From Planctomycetia bacterium (GTDB taxonomy: Bacteria; Planctomycetota; Planctomycetia; Pirellulales; Thermoguttaceae), in the NCBI GenBank assembly GCA_030537455.1, contig JAUNMR010000004.1, positions 56,604 through 104,645 on the forward strand: DNA of 48,042 nucleotides, given 5' to 3'. Below the pieces are notes generated by a model, which made no database searches, was not told the origin of the DNA, and was given only the letters and a program-made list of their open reading frames with translations. The translations under genes were made by a program, and so were the position numbers. Below are positions 26,168 to 33,796 of the stretch, one piece after another. Position 1 is the stretch's first letter, and each line of letters starts with the position of its first letter.

Positions 26168-27688
26168 ATGAGTATGCAAACAACCCGTCGTGATTTCATC
26201 AAGACGTCGACCCTGGCAGGCGCTGGCTTTATGGCCATCGCTGGCAACAGCCCGCGCCCCACGCGCGCCGCTGACTCGGCTCTAGAAGGCATTGCCATTG
26301 CCGGTATCGGCGTTGGCGGTAAAGGTTCCAGCGATATCGACCAGGCTGGTATCTACGGCAAAGTCGTCGCGCTGTGCGATACCGATCGCGGCACTCTCGA
26401 AGGCAAAGCGAAGAACTTCGCGGCCAACAATCCGAAGCTCTACACCGACTATCGTGAACTCTTCGCCGAAATGATGGACAAGATCGACGCTGTCACCGTC
26501 AGTACTCCTGACCACATGCACACGATCATCACCGCGACGGCGTTGAAGGCTGGCAAGCACGCTTACACGCAGAAGCCGCTCACGCGTACCATCGGTGAAG
26601 CGCGTTACCTTGGCTATCTCGCTCGTAAGTACAACTGCTGCACGCAGATGGGCAACCAAGGCAGCACGTTGGACGCCATGCGTCGCTGCGTCGCGCAAAT
26701 CAAGGCCGGCGTTATCGGCGATATCAAGGCTGTCCACATTTGGACGAACCGTCCCGTTTGGGCGCAAGGTCCTAATCGCGACATGACCATGGAAAAGTTC
26801 GTGGCGCAAACTCGTAAAGAAGAAGAGGACGAAGAAGTCGCCAACGACCTGATCGAAGAAAAGCAAAAGCAAGTCGCCGAAGCGCTCAAGAAGATCGACT
26901 GGGACAGCTGGATTGGCGTCGCGCCCAAGCGTGAATTCTGGCCCGGCATCTACCACGACTTCCAGTGGCGCGGTTGGTGGGACTTCGGTTCCGGTTCTCT
27001 GGGCGACATGGCGTGCCATACCGCCAACATGCCTTACGGCGCTTGCGACCTCAAGTTCCCCACCAGCGTTGTCGCAGAATCCTCCGGTCACGACTTCAAC
27101 TCCTTCCCCGCGTGGAGCAAGATTTGGTTCCAATTCCCGGCCACCGATACTCGCGACGCCATCGAAGTCACCTGGTTCGACGCTAAGACTCGTCCGGAAG
27201 CGGCGATCTTCGAAAAGTACGGCATTGCCGATCCTACCTCCTCCGGCGCGATCATCCTCGGTACCAAGGGCGCCGCTTACAGTCCTGACGACTACGCTCA
27301 GGCCTATCAACTCCTCGCGCCGGGCGGCGAAGCGCTCAAGGAAATCGACGGCGTTGAATATCGCGTTGCTCCGACCGACGAACACTCCGGCAACTTCGAT
27401 ACGCGCAACAAGCTCGAATGGATCACCGCGATCAAGGAAAACAAGCCGGAACTGTGCTGGTCCAACTTCCCGGACTTCGCTGGTCCGCTCACCGAAACCA
27501 TCCTCCTGGGCAACCTGGCCGTCTGGGCTGCGCCGGAAGCTGGCAAACGTGGCGAAACCATCGAATGGGACGCCAAGAAACTGCGCGTCACCAACCTCGA
27601 CAGCATCAAGACCCCTGGCGTTGCGGAACTCGTGCGTCCGGAATATCAAAACGGCTACGAAAAGATCGACTGGTCCTTCATCGACTAA
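26168..27688 (+). CDS. Tat-exported Gfo/Idh/MocA-family oxidoreductase
   Basis: 506 residues with AGGAG upstream. The twin-arginine signal (TTRRDFIKTSTLAGAGFM, cleavage near RAADS) sends the folded, cofactor-loaded protein across the membrane. The Rossmann motif is GIGVGGKG followed by VVALCDTDR. The family's EKP motif reads QKP (AYTQKPLTRT), as in many planctomycete members. The C-terminal half has the GGHWWDFG-like sheet (WRGWWDFGSGSLGDMACH) and an insert rich in Glu/Lys (EEEDEEVANDLIEEKQKQ). These enzymes oxidise or reduce sugars and sugar derivatives with NAD(P); the substrate is unknown. Codon use is visibly more biased than in neighbours (mostly AAG, GAA, GGC, AAC), suggesting high expression. 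A terminator follows. Confidence 0.92.
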   Translation: MSMQTTRRDFIKTSTLAGAGFMAIAGNSPRPTRAADSALEGIAIAGIGVGGKGSSDIDQAGIYGKVVALCDTDRGTLEGKAKNFAANNPKLYTDYRELFAEMMDKIDAVTVSTPDHMHTIITATALKAGKHAYTQKPLTRTIGEARYLGYLARKYNCCTQMGNQGSTLDAMRRCVAQIKAGVIGDIKAVHIWTNRPVWAQGPNRDMTMEKFVAQTRKEEEDEEVANDLIEEKQKQVAEALKKIDWDSWIGVAPKREFWPGIYHDFQWRGWWDFGSGSLGDMACHTANMPYGACDLKFPTSVVAESSGHDFNSFPAWSKIWFQFPATDTRDAIEVTWFDAKTRPEAAIFEKYGIADPTSSGAIILGTKGAAYSPDDYAQAYQLLAPGGEALKEIDGVEYRVAPTDEHSGNFDTRNKLEWITAIKENKPELCWSNFPDFAGPLTETILLGNLAVWAAPEAGKRGETIEWDAKKLRVTNLDSIKTPGVAELVRPEYQNGYEKIDWSFID

Positions 27689-27744
27689 TCGGATAACGAT
27701 TCTAATCGCGTACTAGTGAGGATATGCCTCGCTAGAAGCTGACA

Positions 27745-27787
27745 AGAGGCGGATGGCGCTTACGGCGTGATCCGCCTCAATTTTTTT
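27745..27787 (+). terminator. Rho-independent terminator of the oxidoreductase gene
   Basis: A 9-bp stem (GAGGCGGAT 27746-27754, ATCCGCCTC 27770-27778) followed by a T-run at 27781-27787. Confidence 0.85.
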
Positions 27788-27835
27788 ACATGTGATTTGT
27801 GGCATACGGAATAAACTCCTAAGTCACATCGCACA

Positions 27836-27888
27836 GTAAAAACACGCACGAGGGCGACGTCCTGACGGTAGACGACGCCCTCGTGCGT
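27836..27888 (-). terminator. Rho-independent terminator of lptB
   Basis: A perfect 13-bp stem (27844-27856 with 27876-27888). On the minus strand it is followed by GTTTTTAC, so it ends leftward transcription from lptB. Confidence 0.8.
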
Positions 27889-27935
27889 TTGACAGGAATA
27901 AAAACAGAACACATAACTCTATTGATAGCAAGAGC

Positions 27936-29123
27936 TTATCGTTCTCTCTTTTTTAAAAGACGCGGAATTTTTTTTGCGAAGCGATTCTCTTGTCTTGGAT
28001 TGTCCCTTGGCGTTGGGGTCTGCTTGAGCGGCGCGTCGGGGTCGCGCGAGAGCGTGAGGTCGACGCGTGAAGCCGACGAGCGTTCGAGGTTCGGCGCCTG
28101 ATATCCTCGAACGTTACGCGTTGTGGCGTCATGGCGAGGGGCGTTTTCACGGCGCGCGCTCAGTCGCGTGAGGGTTGGACGCGCAGAGCTAACGCGAGCA
28201 TTGGTCTGTTCCGACGCACGTAGAGCGTTTGTGACGTCATTTACGGGACGCTCCCTCCTCGCGCTCGTGGCGTCGTCGCGGTCGTCGAGTCGATCTTCAC
28301 GCTGACGCTGGAGCTTGTGGCGCACGTCGTCGGCGCGTTCGCCAAGATACTGAGTAACAGCGTCCTGGTTATTCACAATATCGTTTGGCGTGCCTTCGTA
28401 GAGAATACGTCCGGCCTTGACAATATAGCTGTAATCGCAAAACGGAAGCGCGTCGGCGACGGAGTGGTCGGTAATGAGAATCGCCATGCCCTCTTGAGAA
28501 AGCTTGAGAATAAGCTTTTTAAAGTTGGTGACGGTAATTGGATCAACCGCGGCGAACGGCTCGTCGAGCAATAAGATTTTAGGACGTGTGAGCATAGCGC
28601 GCGCGACTTCCAGACGTCGCAATTCACCGCCGGAGACGCCGCCCTTACCGCCGGCGCCAACCACGGATTTACGAATATGCTCCAAATTGAACTCCGCAAG
28701 CAGGCGCGAACATTCCGCCTTCTGCTCCGCGCGAGAATACCCGAGGAACTGCATGGCGGCATAGAGATTCTGCTCCGCTGTGAGTTGATTAAAGGAGCTA
28801 CGATCCTGCGGCAAATAACCCAGACGACCCTCGCGAACGCGACGATGCATGGGCCATCGGGTGACGTCCACGCCATTGAGAAAGATTTGTCCCTCCTCCC
28901 CATTGATCATACCGCACGCCATACGAAAGCTCGTCGTTTTGCCCGCGCCGTTGGGTCCTAAAAGGCTCACAATTTGTCCGGTACGAACCTGAAAGCTTAC
29001 GTTATCGACCGCGGGCGTTGGGCGACCGCGAAAGACCTTTTTGAGATTCACCGCCTTAAGCACGACGTCAGAAGGAATAGACGCGTTCTTTTCCGGCGAC
29101 GTTTGATGTAAAAAATTACGCAT
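27936..29123 (-). CDS. lptB: LPS export ABC transporter ATPase LptB with basic C-terminal tail
   Basis: 395 residues from the ATG at 29123; LptB is normally about 240. It powers extraction of LPS from the inner membrane with LptFG. Motifs: Walker A LLGPNGAGKTTSF, Q-loop YLPQDRSSFNQLTAEQNL, signature VSGGELRRLEVARAM, Walker B ILLLDEPFAAVDP, H-loop ITDHSV. The core ends near TQYLGERADDVRH. A further 130 or so residues follow, highly charged, Arg/Asp/Ser/Thr-rich and finishing FAKKIPRLLKKRER; nothing in it is recognisable. A longer reading from 29237 overlaps the small membrane gene upstream and looks non-coding. The Shine-Dalgarno is poor for 29123 (AGGA 12 bases away). It is probably co-transcribed with the 44-residue gene. 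No lptF, lptG, lptC or lptA is nearby. Confidence 0.88.
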   Translation of the reverse strand: MRNFLHQTSPEKNASIPSDVVLKAVNLKKVFRGRPTPAVDNVSFQVRTGQIVSLLGPNGAGKTTSFRMACGMINGEEGQIFLNGVDVTRWPMHRRVREGRLGYLPQDRSSFNQLTAEQNLYAAMQFLGYSRAEQKAECSRLLAEFNLEHIRKSVVGAGGKGGVSGGELRRLEVARAMLTRPKILLLDEPFAAVDPITVTNFKKLILKLSQEGMAILITDHSVADALPFCDYSYIVKAGRILYEGTPNDIVNNQDAVTQYLGERADDVRHKLQRQREDRLDDRDDATSARRERPVNDVTNALRASEQTNARVSSARPTLTRLSARRENAPRHDATTRNVRGYQAPNLERSSASRVDLTLSRDPDAPLKQTPTPRDNPRQENRFAKKIPRLLKKRER

Positions 29124-29167
29124 ATTCGTCCATGTTCCTAGATCACAATCCTTAGGTTTAAGCGAAC

Positions 29168-29302
29168 TTACGCGACGACGTCGTCCTGCTCCTGGTCGCT
29201 CGCCTGCGGTTCGGTCGTCGCCATTTTCCAACAGCACCAGCCGAAGATCCCCACGACAACCCCAATAGACGTGATCATACTAATCCAACCACCCCAAGTC
29301 AT
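29168..29302 (-). CDS. 44-residue membrane protein, possible small subunit of the NSS symporter
   Basis: A very short gene: ATG at 29302-29300, TAA at 29170-29168. AAGGA sits about 7 bases before the ATG and a TATAAT just upstream, so it is well supported as a gene. It begins MTWGGWISMI and contains one membrane helix (about 6-26, up to GIFGWCCW), then a Lys and an acidic, Gln-rich tail (TEPQASDQEQDDVVA). It follows the NSS sodium symporter gene in the same direction. Known bacterial NSS transporters (for example MetP of Corynebacterium) need a tiny one-helix partner, MetS, encoded directly after them. Position, size and topology fit that role, but sequence similarity is only suggestive. It could also be an unrelated small membrane protein. 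Confidence 0.65.
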   Translation of the reverse strand: MTWGGWISMITSIGVVVGIFGWCCWKMATTEPQASDQEQDDVVA

Positions 29303-29334
29303 TGTTTTATCCTTATAGAACAACGTCTGACTAT

Positions 29335-29367
29335 ATTATACCAAAAACGCCATATTAACAAGGTCAA
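29335..29367 (-). promoter_or_regulatory. Promoter of the small membrane protein and lptB
   Basis: On the minus strand, a perfect TATAAT (29340-29335). Two -35 candidates are both off-optimum: TTGTTA (29361-29356, 15-bp spacer) and TTGACC (29367-29362, 21 bp). The transcript would start near 29328. Confidence 0.5.
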
Positions 29368-29438
29368 TCTCATGCGCTGTGCGGCAGGCGTCTTTGCGCG
29401 CCACACAACGCCTAAAGCAGCGACACGCTAACGCAGGA

Positions 29439-31142
29439 CTACGATTGATCCTGCGACGTCTGTCCTGAGATCGCCTTATGACGCGCTTCCTCGCGTTCCC
29501 AACGCTTCATGACAATCATTGACAGAAGCGTTAGGAGAACAATAAGTACGACAAAGAATCCCAGCGACAGTTGCGCCACATGATTCGATCTAATTTCGTT
29601 GAACCGATCCCCGAGATTGCGTACGCCCCAGAAGACTGCAATGCAGACCAAATAGGGGAAGGAAACGTATTTAACAACGTAACCAAGCAGTCGGGGTATA
29701 CGCACGCGCGCGCCGGAGTCGATCTCCGCCTGTAGCGCCGGTAATTTCCAGACGAAAACAATCAACGAGGTCTGGATTATCGAAAAGACGATCGGGGTAA
29801 AGTTCGCGAGCCAGAAGTCGAAAACGTCGAGCGCCACGAGACCTTGCGTGTACCAGCATACGATAAAGGAACCGATGAAATTCATGAACGCCGCGAGAAT
29901 CACGCTAGAACCGCGCTGCCAGTGGAACGACTCCTGAAAGAGCGCAACTGTCGGCTGGACAAGCGACATAGAGCTGGTAATCGCCGCCAAAAACAGGAGC
30001 GAAAAGAAAACAAACCCGAAGAATTGTCCGAAAGGCATGAGACCAAAGACGTTCGGCAGTACGACAAAGCCCAGCGAGAACGAACTGCCAAGGTTACTGG
30101 CCGACTGCACGCCCAGAAACATAATCGCGGGGGGAATCGTCATAAACCCGGCGATGACGACCTCGCAGAACTCATTGGCGGACGTCGCCGTGAGACTCGA
30201 CAGTGCAATATCGTCTTTGGGTTTGATATAGCTTGCGTAAGTGCTGATCGCGCCCAGGCAGATCGAAACGGTAAAGAAGATCTGCGCGGTCGCCGCGAGC
30301 CAAGTTTCCGGATCGGCAAGCGCCTGCCAGATATTCGTGCGTCCAATGATTTCGCCATTCTCGCCAATAATATCACGCGTGGGATTCCACATAAACCCCA
30401 GACCGTCAAGAAAACTTTGACCAGCGGCGCCGGTTGGATTTTTGAGCGTAACCACGCGAATAATCACAATGATCGAGCAGAGAATAATCAAGGGCGCGGC
30501 GATTTTACAGAACCGCTCGATCCCTTTAGCGATTCCGCAGTAGACGAGCGCAAAGTTCGCAACCGCGCAAATCAAGGTAGCGAGAATCAATGGCGACGAC
30601 TTGAAACTGCGAAAGAGTACGCCGTTTTCGCTTATTCCAACGAGAGATCCGAAGAATTCGCCGTACCCAGAGGCGTCTGTAAAGTACAGACCGGGCTCGC
30701 AGTGGGGAAACAATGAAAAGCTCAGACCCAAAGGAGCTAACAGTCCCCCTAAGTATTGTAACGCGTAGAGTAAGCACCAGGACTCTACGAAAATGTAATA
30801 CATATTGATCACAAAAGGCGCGAGAGCCGCCAGACCGCCACAAATTCCCCAGCCGGTGCGTTTATGACTCACCGCATAATAAATCCCAAGAGGAGAATGA
30901 TAACCGAGACGACCGCCGCAACGTCCCATTGCCCATTCGGTCATTGAGATCGGTAGCGCAATGATCAGTAGTGAAATCACATACGGTATCATAAAGGCGC
31001 CGCCGCCGTGATTGACGACCTGACCGGGAAAACGTAAGAAATTGCCCAAGCCGACGGCGCTGCCAGCGACCGCCAGTACAACGCCTAACGAGGAACCCCA
31101 GCGCTCCGCTCGCGGCGTCTGGACTGCGTGATTCTTCGACAT
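29439..31142 (-). CDS. Sodium-dependent NSS-family amino acid transporter
   Basis: 567 residues with about 12 membrane helices. A strong AGGAG precedes the ATG. The NSS signature is present in TM1: GSAVGLGNFLRFPGQVVNHGGGAFMIPY, with the unwound GLGNFLRFP stretch that binds sodium and substrate. LeuT-fold members import amino acids or related amines by sodium symport. The TM6 region (AQIFFTVSICLGAISTYASY) and TM8 (ITSSMSLVQPTVALF) also fit. It has its own promoter. The next gene on the strand is a one-helix 44-residue protein that may be its small subunit. The substrate cannot be named from the sequence. Confidence 0.92.
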   Translation of the reverse strand: MSKNHAVQTPRAERWGSSLGVVLAVAGSAVGLGNFLRFPGQVVNHGGGAFMIPYVISLLIIALPISMTEWAMGRCGGRLGYHSPLGIYYAVSHKRTGWGICGGLAALAPFVINMYYIFVESWCLLYALQYLGGLLAPLGLSFSLFPHCEPGLYFTDASGYGEFFGSLVGISENGVLFRSFKSSPLILATLICAVANFALVYCGIAKGIERFCKIAAPLIILCSIIVIIRVVTLKNPTGAAGQSFLDGLGFMWNPTRDIIGENGEIIGRTNIWQALADPETWLAATAQIFFTVSICLGAISTYASYIKPKDDIALSSLTATSANEFCEVVIAGFMTIPPAIMFLGVQSASNLGSSFSLGFVVLPNVFGLMPFGQFFGFVFFSLLFLAAITSSMSLVQPTVALFQESFHWQRGSSVILAAFMNFIGSFIVCWYTQGLVALDVFDFWLANFTPIVFSIIQTSLIVFVWKLPALQAEIDSGARVRIPRLLGYVVKYVSFPYLVCIAVFWGVRNLGDRFNEIRSNHVAQLSLGFFVVLIVLLTLLSMIVMKRWEREEARHKAISGQTSQDQS

Positions 31143-31224
31143 GATTTCTCCTGCTGGTTCGGCGTGGACACACGCCGCGGCGCCTTGCGCCTGGGATAAG
31201 TCGCGCTAATTTCGCACCAGCGCG

Positions 31225-31253
31225 ATAATGTGATTCAGTTATATTATTGTCAA
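31225..31253 (-). promoter_or_regulatory. Promoter of the NSS transporter gene
   Basis: On the minus strand, a perfect TTGACA (31253-31248), a 17-bp spacer and CATTAT (31230-31225). Confidence 0.65.
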
Positions 31254-31287
31254 AAGAAAAGCAGTATCAAGGCGCCAGGACGTCAAA

Positions 31288-31325
31288 GAAAAAAAGCGTC
31301 GAACCAACTGCAGCTAGCTCGACGC
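31288..31325 (-). terminator. Rho-independent terminator of the ABC-F gene
   Basis: A 7-bp stem (GCGTCGA 31296-31302, TCGACGC 31319-31325). On the minus strand a run of seven or more Ts follows. Confidence 0.8.
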
Positions 31326-31361
31326 AAATTGATAGCACAATCGTCAGGCTGTAGCGGCGGA

Positions 31362-33563
31362 TTAGTTCAATTCCGACGCCTCCTCCCAATGTTCGTAGAG
31401 GGTTTTTATCAACTCCTCTTCCTTCTGAATAGCCTCTTGCAACTCCTTGACCTTCAGGCCGTCGCGTAGAGTTTCCGGACGCATAAGCTCTTCGTTGAGT
31501 CCTTGCAGATAGGTCTCTCTCGTAAAGATTTCGTCCTCAATATCACTGACTTTGCGATACGGAAACTTTCGCTTGCGCTTTTCTGTTTTCGGCTTGACCT
31601 TGCCTTGCTTGGTCTTGAAATTATGCTCCTGGTACATTTCCGGGTCGGAGTCGTGCTTATAGCTTTGCACGCCATTAGTGCGCTTGGCGCGATCTTGCGC
31701 GTCCAAGTCGGGCACGGCGCCTTTGTTTCTGCCCTTTGACGGTTTGACGCTCGGCGCCGTGGGCTTAGGCGCGACGGTCTTAGCGGAACCAGCGCCTTTG
31801 GAGGAGCCGGAATTTTTACCGCCCTTACTCGTCTTCTCCAGAGAAGAGCGTCGCGACATATCAGAGTTGGCTTTGACCTGTCGTTGCGCCTTTTCCGGAT
31901 CGAAGGGTTCCTCCAGAGCGTTAGGCAGGAACGGGTCGGCCATGAGACCGCGAGAGACCATGTGACGGAAGGTCGTGTAGTTCCCTTCGACGATCTTATA
32001 GGTCGCGTTCGGCTGAACCACGAGGAGTTTATCCGCGACTTGATCGACGAAATAGCGGTCGTGGCTAATAAAGATCACCGTGCCTTCAAAATCTTTGAGC
32101 GCGTCCTCGAGCGCCTTTCTGGCCCAAATATCGAGGTGGTTAGTCGGTTCGTCGAGAATGAGCACATTCGGATCGTCAGCGGCGAGTTTCGCGAGCGCAG
32201 CGCGACAGCGTTGACCGCCGCTGAGATTACAGACTTTGAGGAGCTGCTGATCCCCGGTGAGACCAAAGGCGCCAAGGAGATTGCGACGTTGCTGATCTTC
32301 GAAAATCTTCTTTTTCGGTCGCACGGCCTCGACCACGGGGACTTGATCGTCCACCACGCGCAACTGCTGGTCGAAGTAGCCGATCTCAACGCCCTGACCG
32401 AAACGCACGCCGCCCTCGTCGGGAGTTTCTTCCCCTAGTAGACAGCGCAAAAAGGTCGTCTTACCGCAGCCGTTGGGACCGAGAATAGCCCAGCGTTCCC
32501 CGCGTTGAATATCGAAGCTGTAATCTCGAAAGAGCACGCGCTCGCCGTAGCCCTTACGCAGGGACTCGACGCGAAAAACGATATCGCCCGTGCGTGACGC
32601 GGGGGGAAAATTCATCGGAGGCGACGTTAAATTGCGCGGAAATTCCGGCGGATCGGCTTCCAAGCGTTCGAGCTTTTTGCGTCGGTCTTCCGCCTGCGCC
32701 GCCTTCATTCCGTAATGATGACGTCGGATAAAGTCTTTTGCTTTCTCAACTTCTTCCACCCACTTTTCGTAGGTTTTGATCTGAACGGCGAGGCGTTCTT
32801 CTTTGAGTCCCAGGTATTTCGTGAAGTTGCCGGGGTAATCGTCGATTGTGCCGGCAAACAGTTCGAAGGTGCGATTCGTCACGCGATCCAAAAAGTAGCG
32901 GTCGTGGCTCACGAGAATCACCGCGGCAGACGTCGTCTTGAGAAAGTCTTCGAGCCATTCGGTAGCGGCGAGATCCAGGTGGTTGGAGGGCTCGTCGAGC
33001 AGCATGATATCGGGCTCTTCCAGAAGCAACTTCGCCAGTCCCAGACGATTGAGTTCGCCGCCACTGAGAGCGGCGACCGACTTTGACATATCCTCGTCGC
33101 GGAAACCGACGCCGTGCAAAATACGTTCGACGCGATGCTCGATATTATACGCGTCGCGACGCATAAGCTCTTCGTGCAAACGGTCATACTGGCGCGCGAG
33201 TCGATCGTGCTCCGCCGCCGTCAAATCGGGCTGCGCCATACGAATGGCGATCTGCTCTGCGTCGGTTTGCATTTGCACCAGTTTTGCAAGAGCGCTACGT
33301 CCTGCGTCAAGTACGGTCTGGCTCGCGTCAATGGTAGGGCGTTGCTCTAAATACCCGATCGACACGTCGCCGTAACGCTCGATTTTACCCTTCTCCGTCT
33401 CTTCGCGTCCGCAGAGAATATTCAAAAGCGTCGTTTTACCGCATCCATTTGGTCCAACCAGACCGATCTTATCGCCGTCGCGAACCTGAAAGGTCACGTC
33501 CGCAAGAACAGGTTCCGGTCCGTAATGTTTACGTAGATTTTCAACGTTGAGTATAACAGCCAT
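31362..33563 (-). CDS. ABC-F family ATPase (Uup/YheS type)
   Basis: 733 residues, no membrane domain. Two ABC ATPase domains: first Walker A GPNGCGKTTLLN, signature LSGGELNRLGLAKLL and Walker B DIMLLDEPSNHLD; second GPNGCGKTTFLRCL, LSGGQRCRAALAKLA and VLILDEPTNHLD. Between them is the ABC-F linker (KYLGLKEERLAVQIKTYEKW ... MKAAQAEDRRKKLERL) that reaches into the ribosome P site. A basic, Ser/Gly/Lys-rich spacer (about 570-650) precedes a C-terminal coiled coil (about 670-733), as in Uup. ABC-F proteins resolve stalled or misarranged ribosomes. The gene has its own promoter and terminator. Uup or YheS cannot be separated with certainty. It starts with ATG (MAVILNVENLRKHYG) and a poor Shine-Dalgarno. 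Confidence 0.92.
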   Translation of the reverse strand: MAVILNVENLRKHYGPEPVLADVTFQVRDGDKIGLVGPNGCGKTTLLNILCGREETEKGKIERYGDVSIGYLEQRPTIDASQTVLDAGRSALAKLVQMQTDAEQIAIRMAQPDLTAAEHDRLARQYDRLHEELMRRDAYNIEHRVERILHGVGFRDEDMSKSVAALSGGELNRLGLAKLLLEEPDIMLLDEPSNHLDLAATEWLEDFLKTTSAAVILVSHDRYFLDRVTNRTFELFAGTIDDYPGNFTKYLGLKEERLAVQIKTYEKWVEEVEKAKDFIRRHHYGMKAAQAEDRRKKLERLEADPPEFPRNLTSPPMNFPPASRTGDIVFRVESLRKGYGERVLFRDYSFDIQRGERWAILGPNGCGKTTFLRCLLGEETPDEGGVRFGQGVEIGYFDQQLRVVDDQVPVVEAVRPKKKIFEDQQRRNLLGAFGLTGDQQLLKVCNLSGGQRCRAALAKLAADDPNVLILDEPTNHLDIWARKALEDALKDFEGTVIFISHDRYFVDQVADKLLVVQPNATYKIVEGNYTTFRHMVSRGLMADPFLPNALEEPFDPEKAQRQVKANSDMSRRSSLEKTSKGGKNSGSSKGAGSAKTVAPKPTAPSVKPSKGRNKGAVPDLDAQDRAKRTNGVQSYKHDSDPEMYQEHNFKTKQGKVKPKTEKRKRKFPYRKVSDIEDEIFTRETYLQGLNEELMRPETLRDGLKVKELQEAIQKEEELIKTLYEHWEEASELN

Positions 33564-33658
33564 GCAAAATCCAGTATCGCGACGACTTGCGTCGCATGTG
33601 CTATTGGTCGCCTCGCGGTGGTCTCGCGACTGCGTCTAGTGGCAAAAGACGTCTTTAA

Positions 33659-33686
33659 ATTGTACACGAAAACCTCGTCTTGACAA
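33659..33686 (-). promoter_or_regulatory. Promoter of the ABC-F gene
   Basis: On the minus strand, TTGTCA (33686-33681), a 16-bp spacer and TACAAT (33664-33659). Divergent from the kdsD promoter about 50 bp away. Confidence 0.6.
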
Positions 33687-33734
33687 TAGCGCGCGAGCGT
33701 CCCAGGCGCGTAAGGCGTCGCAGCGGCTTTGCTC

Positions 33735-33763
33735 TTGTCCAATTGGCGAAAAATCGCTACAGT
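33735..33763 (+). promoter_or_regulatory. Promoter of kdsD
   Basis: TTGTCC (33735-33740), a 17-bp spacer and TACAGT (33758-33763), with a short leader to the ATG at 33797. An in-frame start at 33680 lies upstream of this promoter and is rejected. Confidence 0.6.
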
Positions 33764-33796
33764 GGCGGAGCAACTTTGTTCATTAAGGAAAACGAC

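Noticed and set aside
26282..27649. A 455-codon open frame on the minus strand
   Set aside because: It lies antisense inside the Gfo/Idh/MocA gene, has no Shine-Dalgarno or recognisable domain, and is explained by the strong codon bias of the real gene.
29844..30716. A 290-codon frame on the plus strand
   Set aside because: Antisense to the NSS transporter. It is rich in Arg/Asn/Glu, as expected from the reverse of hydrophobic codons, and has no known domain.
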